Origin: an uncultured Desulfobacteraceae bacterium
GTDB lineage: Bacteria > Desulfobacterota > Desulfobacteria > Desulfobacterales > UBA2174
Assembly: GCA_937982505.1 (NCBI GenBank)
Contig: CALJLV010000059.1
Coordinates: 1-41,548, forward strand
Reading direction: 5' to 3'
DNA length: 41,548 nucleotides
Below, one piece after another: positions 1 to 8,558 of this stretch (within the stretch, counting starts at the first letter, position 1; every line of letters begins with the position of its first letter). Both the position numbers and the translations under genes were made by a program. The notes under the pieces are model-generated. The model ran no database searches, was not told where the DNA came from, and saw nothing but the letters and a program-made list of their open reading frames with translations.

Positions 1-39
1 AGCCTTCACCCCCACGCACCGATGCCGAGGAGCCGACCC

Positions 40-1239
40 ATGCTCACCGACGAAGCGTGTCAACGCTATGCCGAGGTCATGCTCTGGGCACTGCAGACCG
101 CCCGCCGAAGCCGATTTCGCCGGGGCGATGCCGTGGCCCTGCGCTTCGGGCTGCCGGGCCTGCCCCTGGCCGAACGGATCTACGCCCTGCTGATCGCCAA
201 GGGGTTCAACCCGGTGGTCAAACCCCTGCCCAGCGCCGCCATGGAGCGCGCCTTCTACCGGGGGGCCAACCGGCGCCAGCTGGCCTTCGTCGCCCCGGGA
301 GAAGAGGACCTCTACCGGCATCTGCACGGCAGCATCTACATCCACGCCCCCGAATCGCTGACCCATCTGGAAGGGGTGGATCCGGAACGCATCGGCCGCT
401 CCGCCCTGGCCCGCAAACCGCTCAAAGACATCCTCGACCGCCGGGACGAGGCCGGCGCCTTCGGCTGGACCCTGTGCGCCTGGCCCACCGCCGAGGCCGC
501 CGCCAAGGCCGGGCTGAATCTGGAGGCCTACGGCCGGCAGATCGTGCGGGCCTGCTTTCTGGACCGCAGCGATCCGGTGGCCCAGTGGCGCCGGACCCTG
601 CGCCGGGCCTCGGCCATCAAGGCCTGGCTCGACGCCCTGCCCGTTCGCGCCCTGCGGCTGACCTCGGCCCGCTGCGACCTGGAAATCGTCCCCGGCGCCC
701 ACCGGCGCTGGCTCGGCCTGAGCGGTCACAACATCCCGAGCTTCGAGATTTTCATCTCCCCGGACTGGCGCGGCACCCGGGGCCATTTCTACGCCGACCA
801 GCCCTCCTACCGCAGCGGAAACCGGGTTTCCGGGGTGCGCCTGGAGTTCGCCCAGGGACGGGTGTGCAGCGCCAGCGCGCAAGAGGGAGAATCCTTTTTG
901 AAGCGGCAACTGGCCGTGGATCCCGGCGCCTGCCGCCTGGGGGAATTCTCCCTCACCGACCGGCGTTTTTCGCGGATCGCGTGCTTCATGGCCAACACCC
1001 TCTTCGACGAAAACTTCGGGGGGGCGCACGGCAACTGCCATGTGGCCCTGGGTTCGGCCTACACCGACAGCTTCGCCGGCGATCCGGCGCGACTCACCGC
1101 CCGCCGCCGCCGGGCCCTGGGCTTCAACGAATCGGCCCTGCACTGGGACCTGGTCAACACCGAAGACAGGCAGGTGGAGGCCCGCCTTGCGGACGGCCGG
1201 ACGCTGACCATTTACCGGGACGGCAAGTTTCTGTATTGA
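40..1239 (+). CDS. M29-family aminopeptidase
   Basis: Likely a metal-dependent aminopeptidase of peptidase family M29 (AmpS/PepS/aminopeptidase T type), which removes N-terminal residues from peptides in the cytoplasm. The 399-residue length fits the family. The C-terminal half carries the family's conserved pattern: a G-E-F-S-L-T segment, then an N-T-L-F-D-E-N segment, then G-N-C-H-V-A-L-G-S-A-Y, which together supply the acidic and histidine metal ligands. I place the start at 40, not at the in-frame ATG at 22, because GAGGAG at 27-32 is a Shine-Dalgarno sequence seven bases before the ATG at 40 and would lie inside the longer version. It converges on the minus-strand DUF151 gene with three bases between the stops. 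The family is clear; the peptide substrate is unknown. Confidence 0.88.
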   Translation: MLTDEACQRYAEVMLWALQTARRSRFRRGDAVALRFGLPGLPLAERIYALLIAKGFNPVVKPLPSAAMERAFYRGANRRQLAFVAPGEEDLYRHLHGSIYIHAPESLTHLEGVDPERIGRSALARKPLKDILDRRDEAGAFGWTLCAWPTAEAAAKAGLNLEAYGRQIVRACFLDRSDPVAQWRRTLRRASAIKAWLDALPVRALRLTSARCDLEIVPGAHRRWLGLSGHNIPSFEIFISPDWRGTRGHFYADQPSYRSGNRVSGVRLEFAQGRVCSASAQEGESFLKRQLAVDPGACRLGEFSLTDRRFSRIACFMANTLFDENFGGAHGNCHVALGSAYTDSFAGDPARLTARRRRALGFNESALHWDLVNTEDRQVEARLADGRTLTIYRDGKFLY

Positions 1240-1242
1240 TCT

Positions 1243-1737
1243 TCAGGCCTTGCCGATATCTTCGGGGGAGAGGTTGGCCAGGTATTCGGCCCACTTCTGG
1301 CCCTCTTCGGTCTGGTCGTGGACCTCGGCCTCGGACGGGTCGCGCTGGGATTTCTCGAGGACCTGATCGTCCACGTAGAGGGGGGCCTGGAAGCGCAGGG
1401 CCATGGCAATGGCGTCGCTGGGGCGGGCATCCATGACGAATTCGTCGGTCTTCGGCCCGGCAAAATGGATGCGGGCATAGTAGGTGTTGTCGCGGATGTC
1501 GCAGATCTCCACCCGCTTGACGGCCAGGCCCACCTGATCGAGGAAGTTCTTGAACAGGTCGTGGGTCATGGGCCGCTCGAAGGCCACTTCCTTGAGCACC
1601 GCGGCAATGGAGGTGGCTTCCAGCAGACCGATCCAGATGGGCACCACATGATCGTCCACCTCGGTCTTGAGAATGATGATGGGGGTGTTGGACGCCGGAT
1701 CCATGGCCATTCCGGCGATCAGGGCTTTATGCAGCAT
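1243..1737 (-). CDS. DUF151 / bifunctional nuclease-domain protein
   Basis: A 164-residue protein with the BFN (DUF151) domain over about residues 1-135. The family shows nuclease activity in some plant and Thermotoga members, but its bacterial role is unsettled. The sequence has the typical opening (M-x-x-K-A-L-I-A-G-M-A-M-D), a central V-V-P-I-W-I-G segment, and the R-P-S-D-A-I-A-M-A-L-R segment that marks the domain. The tail from about residue 135 is charged and carries no recognisable extra domain. Its start overlaps the miaB stop by 11 bases, so the two are probably translationally coupled; the whole cluster reads DUF4911, miaB, DUF151. A link to RNA metabolism is inference from this coupling only. 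Confidence 0.88.
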   Translation of the reverse strand: MLHKALIAGMAMDPASNTPIIILKTEVDDHVVPIWIGLLEATSIAAVLKEVAFERPMTHDLFKNFLDQVGLAVKRVEICDIRDNTYYARIHFAGPKTDEFVMDARPSDAIAMALRFQAPLYVDDQVLEKSQRDPSEAEVHDQTEEGQKWAEYLANLSPEDIGKA

Positions 1738-3127
1738 GACAGGCCTCTACGGGGACGGCCGCCGGCCCCAGACAGGTGCCGCGCAGGCTGTGGGCGAAGG
1801 CTTCTTCGATCCGCACCGGCCAGAGGGCGCCCAGACAGCCATCCAGGGGCCCGCCGCCCGGCGGGGGGGCGAAATTAACGATCTTGTTTCCCGGCGTGCG
1901 GCCCATCCACTGAACCGCCTCTGGAGGGACACCGGCCCCGTCGGCGCGCCTGCTGACGCCTTCCACCAGCACCTCCTGGACCGTGCCCCGCAGGGCCTGC
2001 TGCAGTTCCAGGCCGATGCGCGCCTGGCGCTCCAGCAGGATGGCCAGGCGGCGGCCCTGAACCGCGGGCGGCACCTTGCCGGCCAGCCGGCTGGCCGGCG
2101 CCGGCGGGCGATCCGAATAATTGAAGGCGAAGAGCCCGTCGAAGCGCACCCGCTCCACCAGGTCCAGGGTCTGGGCGAAATCGTCCTCGGATTCGCCGGG
2201 AAAGCCGACGATGATGTCCGAGGTCAGGGCGATCCCCGGTCGGGCGGCCCGCAGCCGTGCCACCCGGTCCAGATAGGCGGCCCGATCGTAGCGCCGGTTC
2301 ATGCGCTTGAGAATCCGATCGCTGCCCGACTGCACCGGCAGATGGATATGGGGGCACAGGGCCTCGATCTCGGCAAAGGCCCGAATCAGCTCCGCCGACA
2401 GATCCTTGGGATGGGAAGTGGTAAAGCGCAGCCGCGCCAGCCCCGGCACATCGGCCACCCGGGCCAGCAGTTCGGCGAAGGTGCACCAGCCTTCCTTGAT
2501 CCCGTAGCTGTTCACGTTCTGGCCCAGCAGGGTCACCTCGCGGACGCCCTGATCCGCCAGCGCCCGCACCTCCTCGACGATCTGCTCCGGTTTGCGGCTG
2601 GCCTCGCGGCCGCGCACGTAGGGCACCACACAGTAGGCACAGTAATTGTCGCAGCCCTGCATGACCGTGACGAAGCGCGTCACACCGTCCTGGACCACGG
2701 CCCGGCGCGGCCCCTGGATCTCGATGGGCCCGTCGACCATGGCCACATCCACCAGCGGGGTCTCCCCGGCATCCAGGCGGGCCACCAGCCGCGGCAGCCG
2801 GACGACGGCCTGGGTGCCGAAGACCAGATCGATGTACGGCGCCCGCCGCAGCATCCGAGCCCCGGCCTGCTGGGCCACGCAGCCGCCCACGGCGATGCGC
2901 AATCCGGGCCGCCGGCGTTTCAGGCCGGCCAGCCGACCCAGGAGGCTGTAGACCTTCTGCTCGGCCTTCTGGCGAATGGCACAGGTGTTGACGATCACCA
3001 GGTCGGCGGCCTCGGGGACGGCGGCCGGGCGGTAGCCCAGCGTCATGAGCCCGTTGGCCATCAGGTCGGCGTCGTAGACGTTCATCTGGCAGCCGATGGT
3101 CTGGATATGGAAACGCTTATGACCCAT
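1727..3127 (-). CDS. miaB: tRNA-2-methylthio-N6-dimethylallyladenosine synthase
   Basis: MiaB is a radical SAM methylthiotransferase that adds a methylthio group to i6A37 of tRNAs reading codons that begin with U. The 466-residue protein has the three-part family layout. An N-terminal UPF0004 domain carries three cysteines for the auxiliary 4Fe-4S cluster (in T-I-G-C-Q-M-N, V-N-T-C-A-I-R and G-G-C-V-A-Q). The radical SAM core has the CX3CX2C motif G-C-D-N-Y-C-A-Y-C, and a C-terminal TRAM domain follows. The GTG at 3130 directly precedes the ATG at 3127; I prefer ATG, and neither has a strong ribosome site, consistent with coupling to the overlapping upstream DUF4911 gene. The downstream DUF151 gene overlaps its stop. 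All expected cysteines are present. Confidence 0.97.
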   Translation of the reverse strand: MGHKRFHIQTIGCQMNVYDADLMANGLMTLGYRPAAVPEAADLVIVNTCAIRQKAEQKVYSLLGRLAGLKRRRPGLRIAVGGCVAQQAGARMLRRAPYIDLVFGTQAVVRLPRLVARLDAGETPLVDVAMVDGPIEIQGPRRAVVQDGVTRFVTVMQGCDNYCAYCVVPYVRGREASRKPEQIVEEVRALADQGVREVTLLGQNVNSYGIKEGWCTFAELLARVADVPGLARLRFTTSHPKDLSAELIRAFAEIEALCPHIHLPVQSGSDRILKRMNRRYDRAAYLDRVARLRAARPGIALTSDIIVGFPGESEDDFAQTLDLVERVRFDGLFAFNYSDRPPAPASRLAGKVPPAVQGRRLAILLERQARIGLELQQALRGTVQEVLVEGVSRRADGAGVPPEAVQWMGRTPGNKIVNFAPPPGGGPLDGCLGALWPVRIEEAFAHSLRGTCLGPAAVPVEACHAA

Positions 3128-3371
3128 CACGGAGATGATTGTCTTTCGTGTCCGGAAACGATGTCAAGGGGGCCATCACCATCTGCGTGCCCAGATGGGC
3201 AAGCAGGGAATCGATCAGGGGCTGGCATCCCGGCGCGATGCAGATCCGCACGATGCCTTGGGCGGGATCGACGGTGGTCAGGCCGGCGGCACCGTCGTAA
3301 GCCTCGATGATAAAGCGCAGAAAGGCAATCTGGCGCCGATCCACGCGGTAATGGCGAACAAGGGTCTTCAT
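3117..3371 (-). CDS. DUF4911 domain-containing protein
   Basis: A small protein of 84 residues from the ATG at 3371. An in-frame extension to 3434 is possible, but its first 21 residues are arginine- and serine-rich and look non-coding. It matches my memory of the DUF4911 family, a short alpha/beta protein found just upstream of miaB in Deltaproteobacteria: it begins M-K-T-L-V-R-H-Y-R-V and contains a R-F-I-I-E-A-Y-D-G segment and a final L-x-x-L motif. Function unknown. It overlaps the miaB start by about 11-14 bases and is the first gene of the minus-strand cluster, so it likely helps set miaB translation. No strong ribosome site precedes the start. Confidence 0.7.
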   Translation of the reverse strand: MKTLVRHYRVDRRQIAFLRFIIEAYDGAAGLTTVDPAQGIVRICIAPGCQPLIDSLLAHLGTQMVMAPLTSFPDTKDNHLRDGS

Positions 3372-3517
3372 TCTGGAAATGGATGCCCGCGCTCGGGCCG
3401 ATGGCCGAGACGGCGAACATCGATGGCCTCTCATAGCCCAAGGCAGGCGCTCTTGGCAACGGAAAAGCGGCGCGGATCCCTTTGCTTTTCATCGATCCAC
3501 TTGCTATAGGCATCAGG

Positions 3518-5230
3518 ATGCAACCTCGCTGGCACCTTGAGCGCCCGGATCCCGGCGCCGTCGACCGTCTCCGCCGGGAGCTGGCCCTGCCCCCGGCGGT
3601 GGCCGCCGTGCTGGCCAACCGGGGGATCCTCGACCCCGAGGCCGCCCGCATCTTTCTGCACCCTGAACTGGACCAGATGCCGCCACCCGAACGCCTGGGC
3701 GGACTCGATCAGGCCGCCGCCCGGGTGGGCGAAGCGATCCGCCTCGGCCAGAAAATCCTGGTTTTCGCCGACTACGACGTCGACGGCGTCACCGCCGCGG
3801 CCCTGCTCTGGGAGTTTCTGACCCAGGCAGGCGCGCGGGTTCAGACCTACATCCCCAATCGCTGCAGCGAGGGCTACGGCCTCCAGCCCCGGCACGTGCA
3901 CCAGGTGGCCGCTCTCCACGGGTGCCGCCTGATCCTCACCGCCGACTGCGGCGCCGCCGGTCACGCGGCGGTCCGGGCCGCAGCGGACCAGGGCATCGAC
4001 GTGGTGGTCACCGACCATCACCAGCCGTCACCCGAACCGCTGGGAGCCGCCGGAGAGGTCAATCCGGCCCGGGACGGCCCCCACTCTCCCCTTGGCGTCC
4101 TGGCCGGGGTCGGGGTGGCCTTCTACCTGATCATCGGCGTGCGCACTTACCTTCGCCGCATAGGCTTCTGGCACCGGGCAGCGGAACCCAACCTGCGCCG
4201 CCTGCTGGACCTGGTGGCCATCGGCACGGTGGCCGACATGGTCCCCCTCACGGGAGTCAACCGCGTTCTGGTGCATGCCGGCCTGGAGGTCCTGGGGCGG
4301 ACGGCTCGCCCCGGCATCGAGGCCCTGATGGCGGTCAGCGCCGTTTCCCGCGAGCAGGTCGGCAGCGAGGACATCGCCTTTCGCCTGGCCCCGCGTCTCA
4401 ACGCCGCCGGACGCCTGGCCCATGCCGATCTGGCCCTGGCGCTGCTGACGGCCGCCGACCCGTCGCAGGCCAGGGACCTGTCGGCCCGCCTGGACACGCT
4501 CAACACCGAACGACGCCATCTGGAAGGCCAGATCGTCGATGATGCCGTAGCCCGATTGCAGGACTTCGCCGGCGAGCGCCACGCCCTGGTGGTGGCCGGA
4601 GCGGACTGGCACGCGGGGGTGGTGGGCATCGTGGCCAGCCGCCTGGCACGCCGTTTTCATCGCCCCGCGGTGGTCCTCTGCGGCGGAGACGGCGTCCTCA
4701 AGGGGTCGGCCCGCAGCATTCCCGGCGTCAATATCTATCAGGCCCTGGAGCGGACCGCGACCCACCTGGCGGCCTTCGGTGGCCATCCCATGGCCGCCGG
4801 GCTCCAACTGCCCCCCGCCCACCTGCAGACCTTCGCCCGGGACCTGGACCAGGTGGTGGCCCGTCTGTTTCCGCCCTCCGTTTTCACCCCCACCCTGAAC
4901 CTGGACGCCGAACTGGATCTGGATCACATCACCCCCGACCTCATGACCCATCTGGCGTCCCTGGAACCCTTCGGCAGCGCCAACCCCGAACCCCTCTTTT
5001 GCGCCCGCGGCGTGAAGGTGGCGACCCGGCGCATCGTGGGCCAGCGGCACCTGAGCCTGTCCCTCTGCCCGGCGGCGGCATCGAGTACGGTGCGCCTTGC
5101 AGCCATCCATTTCAATGCCGAACGATGCCCTCCGGTCCCGGAAATCATGGACCGCATGGCGTTTCGCGCCCGCTGGAACCACTGGAACGGCCGACGCCAG
5201 ATCCAGCTGGTAATTGCCGAAACGGCATGA
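3518..5230 (+). CDS. recJ: single-stranded-DNA-specific exonuclease RecJ
   Basis: RecJ degrades single-stranded DNA 5' to 3' in recombination and mismatch repair. The 570-residue protein carries the DHH phosphoesterase signature: D-Y-D-V-D at residues 85-89, then T-A-D-C-G, then D-H-H at 166-168, then V-A-D-M-V. The R-L-N-A-A-G-R motif follows, and a DHHA1 domain holds the G-G-H-P-M-A-A-G-L motif. The OB-like C-terminal part is present, so it appears complete. I start it at the ATG at 3518. A TTG at 3482 is in frame, but it would place a promoter-like pair (TTGCTT, 17 bases, TATAGG at 3505-3510) inside the gene. If that promoter is real, the message would have almost no leader. It is divergent from the DUF4911-miaB cluster. 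Confidence 0.96.
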   Translation: MQPRWHLERPDPGAVDRLRRELALPPAVAAVLANRGILDPEAARIFLHPELDQMPPPERLGGLDQAAARVGEAIRLGQKILVFADYDVDGVTAAALLWEFLTQAGARVQTYIPNRCSEGYGLQPRHVHQVAALHGCRLILTADCGAAGHAAVRAAADQGIDVVVTDHHQPSPEPLGAAGEVNPARDGPHSPLGVLAGVGVAFYLIIGVRTYLRRIGFWHRAAEPNLRRLLDLVAIGTVADMVPLTGVNRVLVHAGLEVLGRTARPGIEALMAVSAVSREQVGSEDIAFRLAPRLNAAGRLAHADLALALLTAADPSQARDLSARLDTLNTERRHLEGQIVDDAVARLQDFAGERHALVVAGADWHAGVVGIVASRLARRFHRPAVVLCGGDGVLKGSARSIPGVNIYQALERTATHLAAFGGHPMAAGLQLPPAHLQTFARDLDQVVARLFPPSVFTPTLNLDAELDLDHITPDLMTHLASLEPFGSANPEPLFCARGVKVATRRIVGQRHLSLSLCPAAASSTVRLAAIHFNAERCPPVPEIMDRMAFRARWNHWNGRRQIQLVIAETA

Positions 5231-5237
5231 TTTTTTC

Positions 5238-5266
5238 TTGCAATCGGTCCCCCCGCACATTATGAT
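5238..5266 (+). promoter_or_regulatory. sigma-70-type promoter upstream of the 5363 gene
   Basis: TTGCAA at 5238-5243 and TATGAT at 5261-5266 are separated by exactly 17 bases, a good match to the -35/-10 consensus. It lies just after the recJ stop and about 90 bases before the conserved small protein, so that gene is probably transcribed on its own rather than only as a recJ read-through product. Confidence 0.5.
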
Positions 5267-5362
5267 GCGCGCAAAAATTTCGCCTGTCCGGCGCCGCCAG
5301 AGGCGCACGAGAGGGTACCGCCCGACCGACGCGCCGGGTTTCTTCGCGAAAGGTAAATCTTC

Positions 5363-5782
5363 ATGGCCAAAGTATTTCGTCCCAGCACGCGTGAAAGCTC
5401 GATCCTGTCCCGCATCGAATCCTCCAAGGAGTACGCCCGCCGTAAAGCCCTGGGCGGGATCCGGGACTGCGCCGAACCGCTGGCCAATGCCGTCGCCATG
5501 AAACTGGTGGAGCACCAACTGGTGGAAACCACCAACAAGAACCAGCTTGAGGAACAGCTGCTCAACAGCCTTGAAACCCTCAGCCGGGCCGACGACTTTG
5601 ACATCGACTACCTGTGCGCCCCCTTTCGCCAGGTGGCGGCCAATCCGCACGTGGTCAGCCTCTACCTGACGGCCTTCCTGATCGAAAAGATGATCCACCA
5701 CAAGTGCGTGGTGGACATTTTCGGCTCAGACGAGGAAATCTACCACTGCATCAACCAGCAGGTCTCCAAGCACCTTTCCTGA
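5363..5782 (+). CDS. conserved hypothetical protein, 139 aa
   Basis: I do not recognise this protein. It is 139 residues long, mostly helical in appearance, cytoplasmic (no signal peptide or membrane segment), and begins M-A-K-V-F-R-P-S-T-R-E-S. The basic N-terminus is followed by a hydrophilic region rich in Glu, Asn and Gln, and then a central segment holding D-D-F-D-I-D-Y-L-C. The C-terminal part contains the pairs His-His-Lys-Cys and Tyr-His-Cys, and two further Cys/His positions could bind a metal, though no standard motif is formed. An AAAGG ribosome site precedes the ATG, and a promoter-like pair lies upstream at 5238-5266. Codon use is like that of its neighbours. It is probably real and vertically inherited; function unknown. 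Confidence 0.8.
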   Translation: MAKVFRPSTRESSILSRIESSKEYARRKALGGIRDCAEPLANAVAMKLVEHQLVETTNKNQLEEQLLNSLETLSRADDFDIDYLCAPFRQVAANPHVVSLYLTAFLIEKMIHHKCVVDIFGSDEEIYHCINQQVSKHLS

Positions 5783-5790
5783 CTTGCGTC

Positions 5791-5997
5791 ATGCGCTGCG
5801 ATTTCAGGCCTCGATTGGTCAACGGACCCTTCGAGGATCCGGTTCTGTATTTCGCCTTCGGCTATCGGCGCCGCGCGCTGCTCTTCGATCTGGGCGAAAT
5901 CCAGGCGCTAAGCCGGCCGGGACCTGCTCAAGGTCTTCCACGTCTTTGTCAGCCATACCCACGCTGATTCCCATGCATTTTTCACCGCGCTACAGCC
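5791..5997 (+). pseudogene. Remnant of an MBL-fold (ribonuclease Z-like) gene, frameshifted and truncated
   Basis: The first 42 codons from the ATG at 5791 read as the N-terminus of a metallo-beta-lactamase-fold protein of the ribonuclease Z type: P-R-L-V-N-G-P-F, then R-A-L-L-F-D-L-G-E-I. After the codons for S-R at 5911-5916 the frame is lost. One base later (frame of 5921) it resumes as D-L-L-K-V-F-H-V-F-V-S-H-T-H-A-D, the start of the metal-binding HxHxDH motif. Here the final D-H has become D-S-H, and similarity then ends, so about four fifths of a roughly 330-residue protein is missing. A sequencing error could explain the frameshift but not the truncation. The shifted frame runs open into the tex start. 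The 327-base gap between the 5363 gene and tex holds only this. Confidence 0.7.
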
Positions 5998-6109
5998 GGT
6001 GCCAGGCCCGGCTGGCCCAGGAAGCCCGGCAGGCCATGGCCGCCACGGCCCCGGATCCGACCCCGGCGCGACCCCAGACCCCGGCCTGGCCGATGCCCGC
6101 GAGGAGACC

Positions 6110-8371
6110 ATGAGCGCCCCCCATCAAGACCTGATCGCCCGGGAGCTGAACTTTTCTCCGGCCCAGATCGCGGCCGTGGCCGGCCTGCTGGACCAGGGAG
6201 CCAGCGTGCCCTTCATCGCCCGCTACCGCAAGGAGGCCACCGGCAGCCTGGATGAGGTGGCCGTCACCGCCATCCGCGACCGGCGCCGCCAGCTGACCGA
6301 ACTGGACGACCGCCGCGGCGCCGTCCTGAACTCTCTCGAACAGCACGGCCACCTGGAACCGGAGCTGGAAGCCCGGGTCCGGGCCGCCGCCACCCTGGCC
6401 GAACTGGAGGACATCTACCTGCCTTTCCGCCCCAAGCGGCGCACCCGGGGCGCCATGGCCCGGGAAAAGGGGCTCGCTCCGCTGGCCGCGGCCCTGCTGG
6501 CCCAGACCGGAATCGATCCGCCAGCTGCGGCGCTGGCCTTCGTGGATCCACAAAAGGAGATCCCGGACGCGGCAACAGCCCTGGCCGGGGCCCGGGATAT
6601 CATCGCCGAAACGGTCAACGAGGACCCCGAGGCCCGCGCCCGGCTGCGGGATCTGTTCGCCCGCCAGGCCGTATTTCAGACCTCCGTAACCCCGGGCCGG
6701 GAAGCGGACGGGGCCAAGTTCAAGGACTATTTCGACTGGGCCGAGCCGGCCGTCACGGCCCCTTCCCACCGCATCCTGGCCATGCGCCGGGGCGAAAAGG
6801 AGGAGATCCTCAACCTGCGCCTCACCGTCCCCGAAGCACATGCCCTGGCCCTTCTCGATCCGCTTTTCGTGCGAGGCGCGGGCTCGGATGCCGACCAGGT
6901 CCGCCAGGCGGTTCAGGATGCCTGGCGGCGCCTGCTGGGACGGGCCATGGAGACCGAGGTGCGCCTGGCCACCAAGGCCCGGGCCGACGCCGAGGCGATC
7001 CGGGTCTTCGCCGAAAACCTGCGCCAGCTGCTGCTGGCCCCGCCCCTGGGGCCGCGCCGGGTCATGGGGGTGGATCCGGGCTTTCGCACCGGGTGCAAGC
7101 TGGTCTGCCTGGACCGCCAGGGAAAACTGCTCTGCCACGAAACCGTCTATCCCCACGGCTCGGCGGCCCAGCGCGAGGCGGCCGCCCGCCGGGTCAAGGC
7201 CCTGGTGGAACAGATGGGCGTGGAGGCGGTGGCGGTGGGCAACGGAACGGCCGGACGGGAGACCGAGGCCTTTTTGCGCTCCCTGGGACTGTCGCCCCAG
7301 GTCACCGTGAGCCGGGTCAACGAAAGCGGGGCTTCGGTCTACAGCGCCTCGGAAATCGCCCGGGAGGAATTCCCGGACCTGGACCTGACCGTGCGCGGAG
7401 CGGTTTCCATCGGCCGGCGCCTCATGGATCCACTGGCCGAACTGGTCAAGATCGATCCCAAGGCCATCGGGGTGGGCCAGTACCAGCACGACGTGGATCA
7501 GGGCGCCCTCAGAGAGGCCCTGGACGACGTGGTGGTCAGCTGCGTCAACGCCGTGGGGGTGGACGTCAACCGGGCCAGCGTCCAGCTGCTCACCTACGTG
7601 TCGGGGCTCGGCCCCCAGCTGGCCAGAAACATCGTGGCCTACCGGGATGCGCACGGCCCCTTTGCCCACCGCGGCCAGCTCAAGGCGGTACCTCGCCTGG
7701 GGCCCAAGGCCTTCGAGCAGGCGGCCGGGTTTCTGCGCATCATGGACGGCGTCAATCTCCTGGACGCCAGCGCCGTGCATCCGGAGCGCTACGGACTGGT
7801 GGCCGCCATGGCCGCCGACCTGGGCTGCACGGTGGCCGGCCTGATGGGCGACGCCGGCCTGCGCCGGCGCATCGACATCCGCCGCTACGTGACCGACGAC
7901 GCGGGGCTGCCCACCCTCCGGGACATCCTGGCCGAACTGGCCAAGCCGGGACGAGACCCGCGGCCACGCTTCGAGGCCTTCGCCTTTGCCAGTGAGGTGG
8001 TCGCCATCGAAGACCTTGAGGTGGGCATGCAGCTTCCCGGGATCGTGACCAACGTGACCCGCTTCGGCGCCTTCGTGGACATCGGGGTCCACCAGGACGG
8101 GCTGGTGCATGTGAGCCAGCTGGCCGACCGCTTCGTGCGCGACCCGTCCGAGGTGGTCCAGGTCCAGCAGAAGGTCCGGGTGCGGGTGCTGGAGGTGGAC
8201 TTGGCCCGTCGGCGCATCGCCCTGACCCTGCGCGCGCCGGCCCCGGAGGAAACGCCCGCCAGGACCGCCTCGGCCCCGGGTCCGGCGCAACGGCCCCGGG
8301 CCGGGAACCCGCCATCGGCGAAGCCTTTTCACAATCCTTTTGCCGAGGTCTGGAAAAAAAGAAAAACTTGA
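6110..8371 (+). CDS. tex: Tex family S1 RNA-binding transcription accessory protein
   Basis: Tex is a nucleic-acid-binding protein related to eukaryotic Spt6 and is linked to transcription and toxin expression. This 753-residue copy has the full layout: an N-terminal helical region with P-F-I-A-R-Y-R-K-E and a YqgF/RNase H-like domain near residues 318-450 beginning V-D-P-G-F-R-T-G. Helix-hairpin-helix motifs follow (around V-S-G-L-G-P-Q-L-A), and an S1 RNA-binding domain lies near residues 638-710 (G-I-V-T-N-V-T-R-F-G-A-F-V-D-I). The tail is rich in Pro and Ala. The start at 6110 has a GAGGAG ribosome site; the open frame further upstream belongs to the broken MBL gene. Confidence 0.96.
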   Translation: MSAPHQDLIARELNFSPAQIAAVAGLLDQGASVPFIARYRKEATGSLDEVAVTAIRDRRRQLTELDDRRGAVLNSLEQHGHLEPELEARVRAAATLAELEDIYLPFRPKRRTRGAMAREKGLAPLAAALLAQTGIDPPAAALAFVDPQKEIPDAATALAGARDIIAETVNEDPEARARLRDLFARQAVFQTSVTPGREADGAKFKDYFDWAEPAVTAPSHRILAMRRGEKEEILNLRLTVPEAHALALLDPLFVRGAGSDADQVRQAVQDAWRRLLGRAMETEVRLATKARADAEAIRVFAENLRQLLLAPPLGPRRVMGVDPGFRTGCKLVCLDRQGKLLCHETVYPHGSAAQREAAARRVKALVEQMGVEAVAVGNGTAGRETEAFLRSLGLSPQVTVSRVNESGASVYSASEIAREEFPDLDLTVRGAVSIGRRLMDPLAELVKIDPKAIGVGQYQHDVDQGALREALDDVVVSCVNAVGVDVNRASVQLLTYVSGLGPQLARNIVAYRDAHGPFAHRGQLKAVPRLGPKAFEQAAGFLRIMDGVNLLDASAVHPERYGLVAAMAADLGCTVAGLMGDAGLRRRIDIRRYVTDDAGLPTLRDILAELAKPGRDPRPRFEAFAFASEVVAIEDLEVGMQLPGIVTNVTRFGAFVDIGVHQDGLVHVSQLADRFVRDPSEVVQVQQKVRVRVLEVDLARRRIALTLRAPAPEETPARTASAPGPAQRPRAGNPPSAKPFHNPFAEVWKKRKT

Positions 8372-8378
8372 ACAACCA

Positions 8379-8543
8379 TATAGGTCTTAATAGGTCTTAT
8401 AAGTCTTATAAGCCTGATGCGCGACCTGAAGACGCTGGCCGAGAACTCTGACTTTAATAGGTCTTATAAGTCCTATAAGCCCTATAATCTTATGAGCCCT
8501 ATAAGCCCTATACTCCTATGAGCCCTATACGCCCTATACCCCC
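8379..8543. repeat. Degenerate ~10-bp tandem repeat array (TATAAG-type)
   Basis: The gap between tex and dtd holds two blocks, 8379-8415 and 8457-8543, built from variants of a 10-base unit. On the plus strand these read like ATAGGTCTTA, TAAGTCCTAT and AAGCCCTATA. The blocks are split by about 41 bases of non-repetitive sequence that begins with an ATG. The array ends about 15 bases before the dtd start. Base composition is far more AT-rich than the flanks. I recall similar arrays in other Deltaproteobacteria but cannot confirm this here. Confidence 0.75.
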
Positions 8544-8558
8544 AAAAAGGAGCCGGCC

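Noticed and set aside
3482..3517. Upstream TTG start for recJ
   Set aside because: It would contain a promoter-like pair and add 12 residues without family similarity.
5990..8332. A 780-residue open frame on the minus strand opposite tex
   Set aside because: It is rich in Gly, His and Gln with no domain; it is the antisense shadow of a GC-rich gene.
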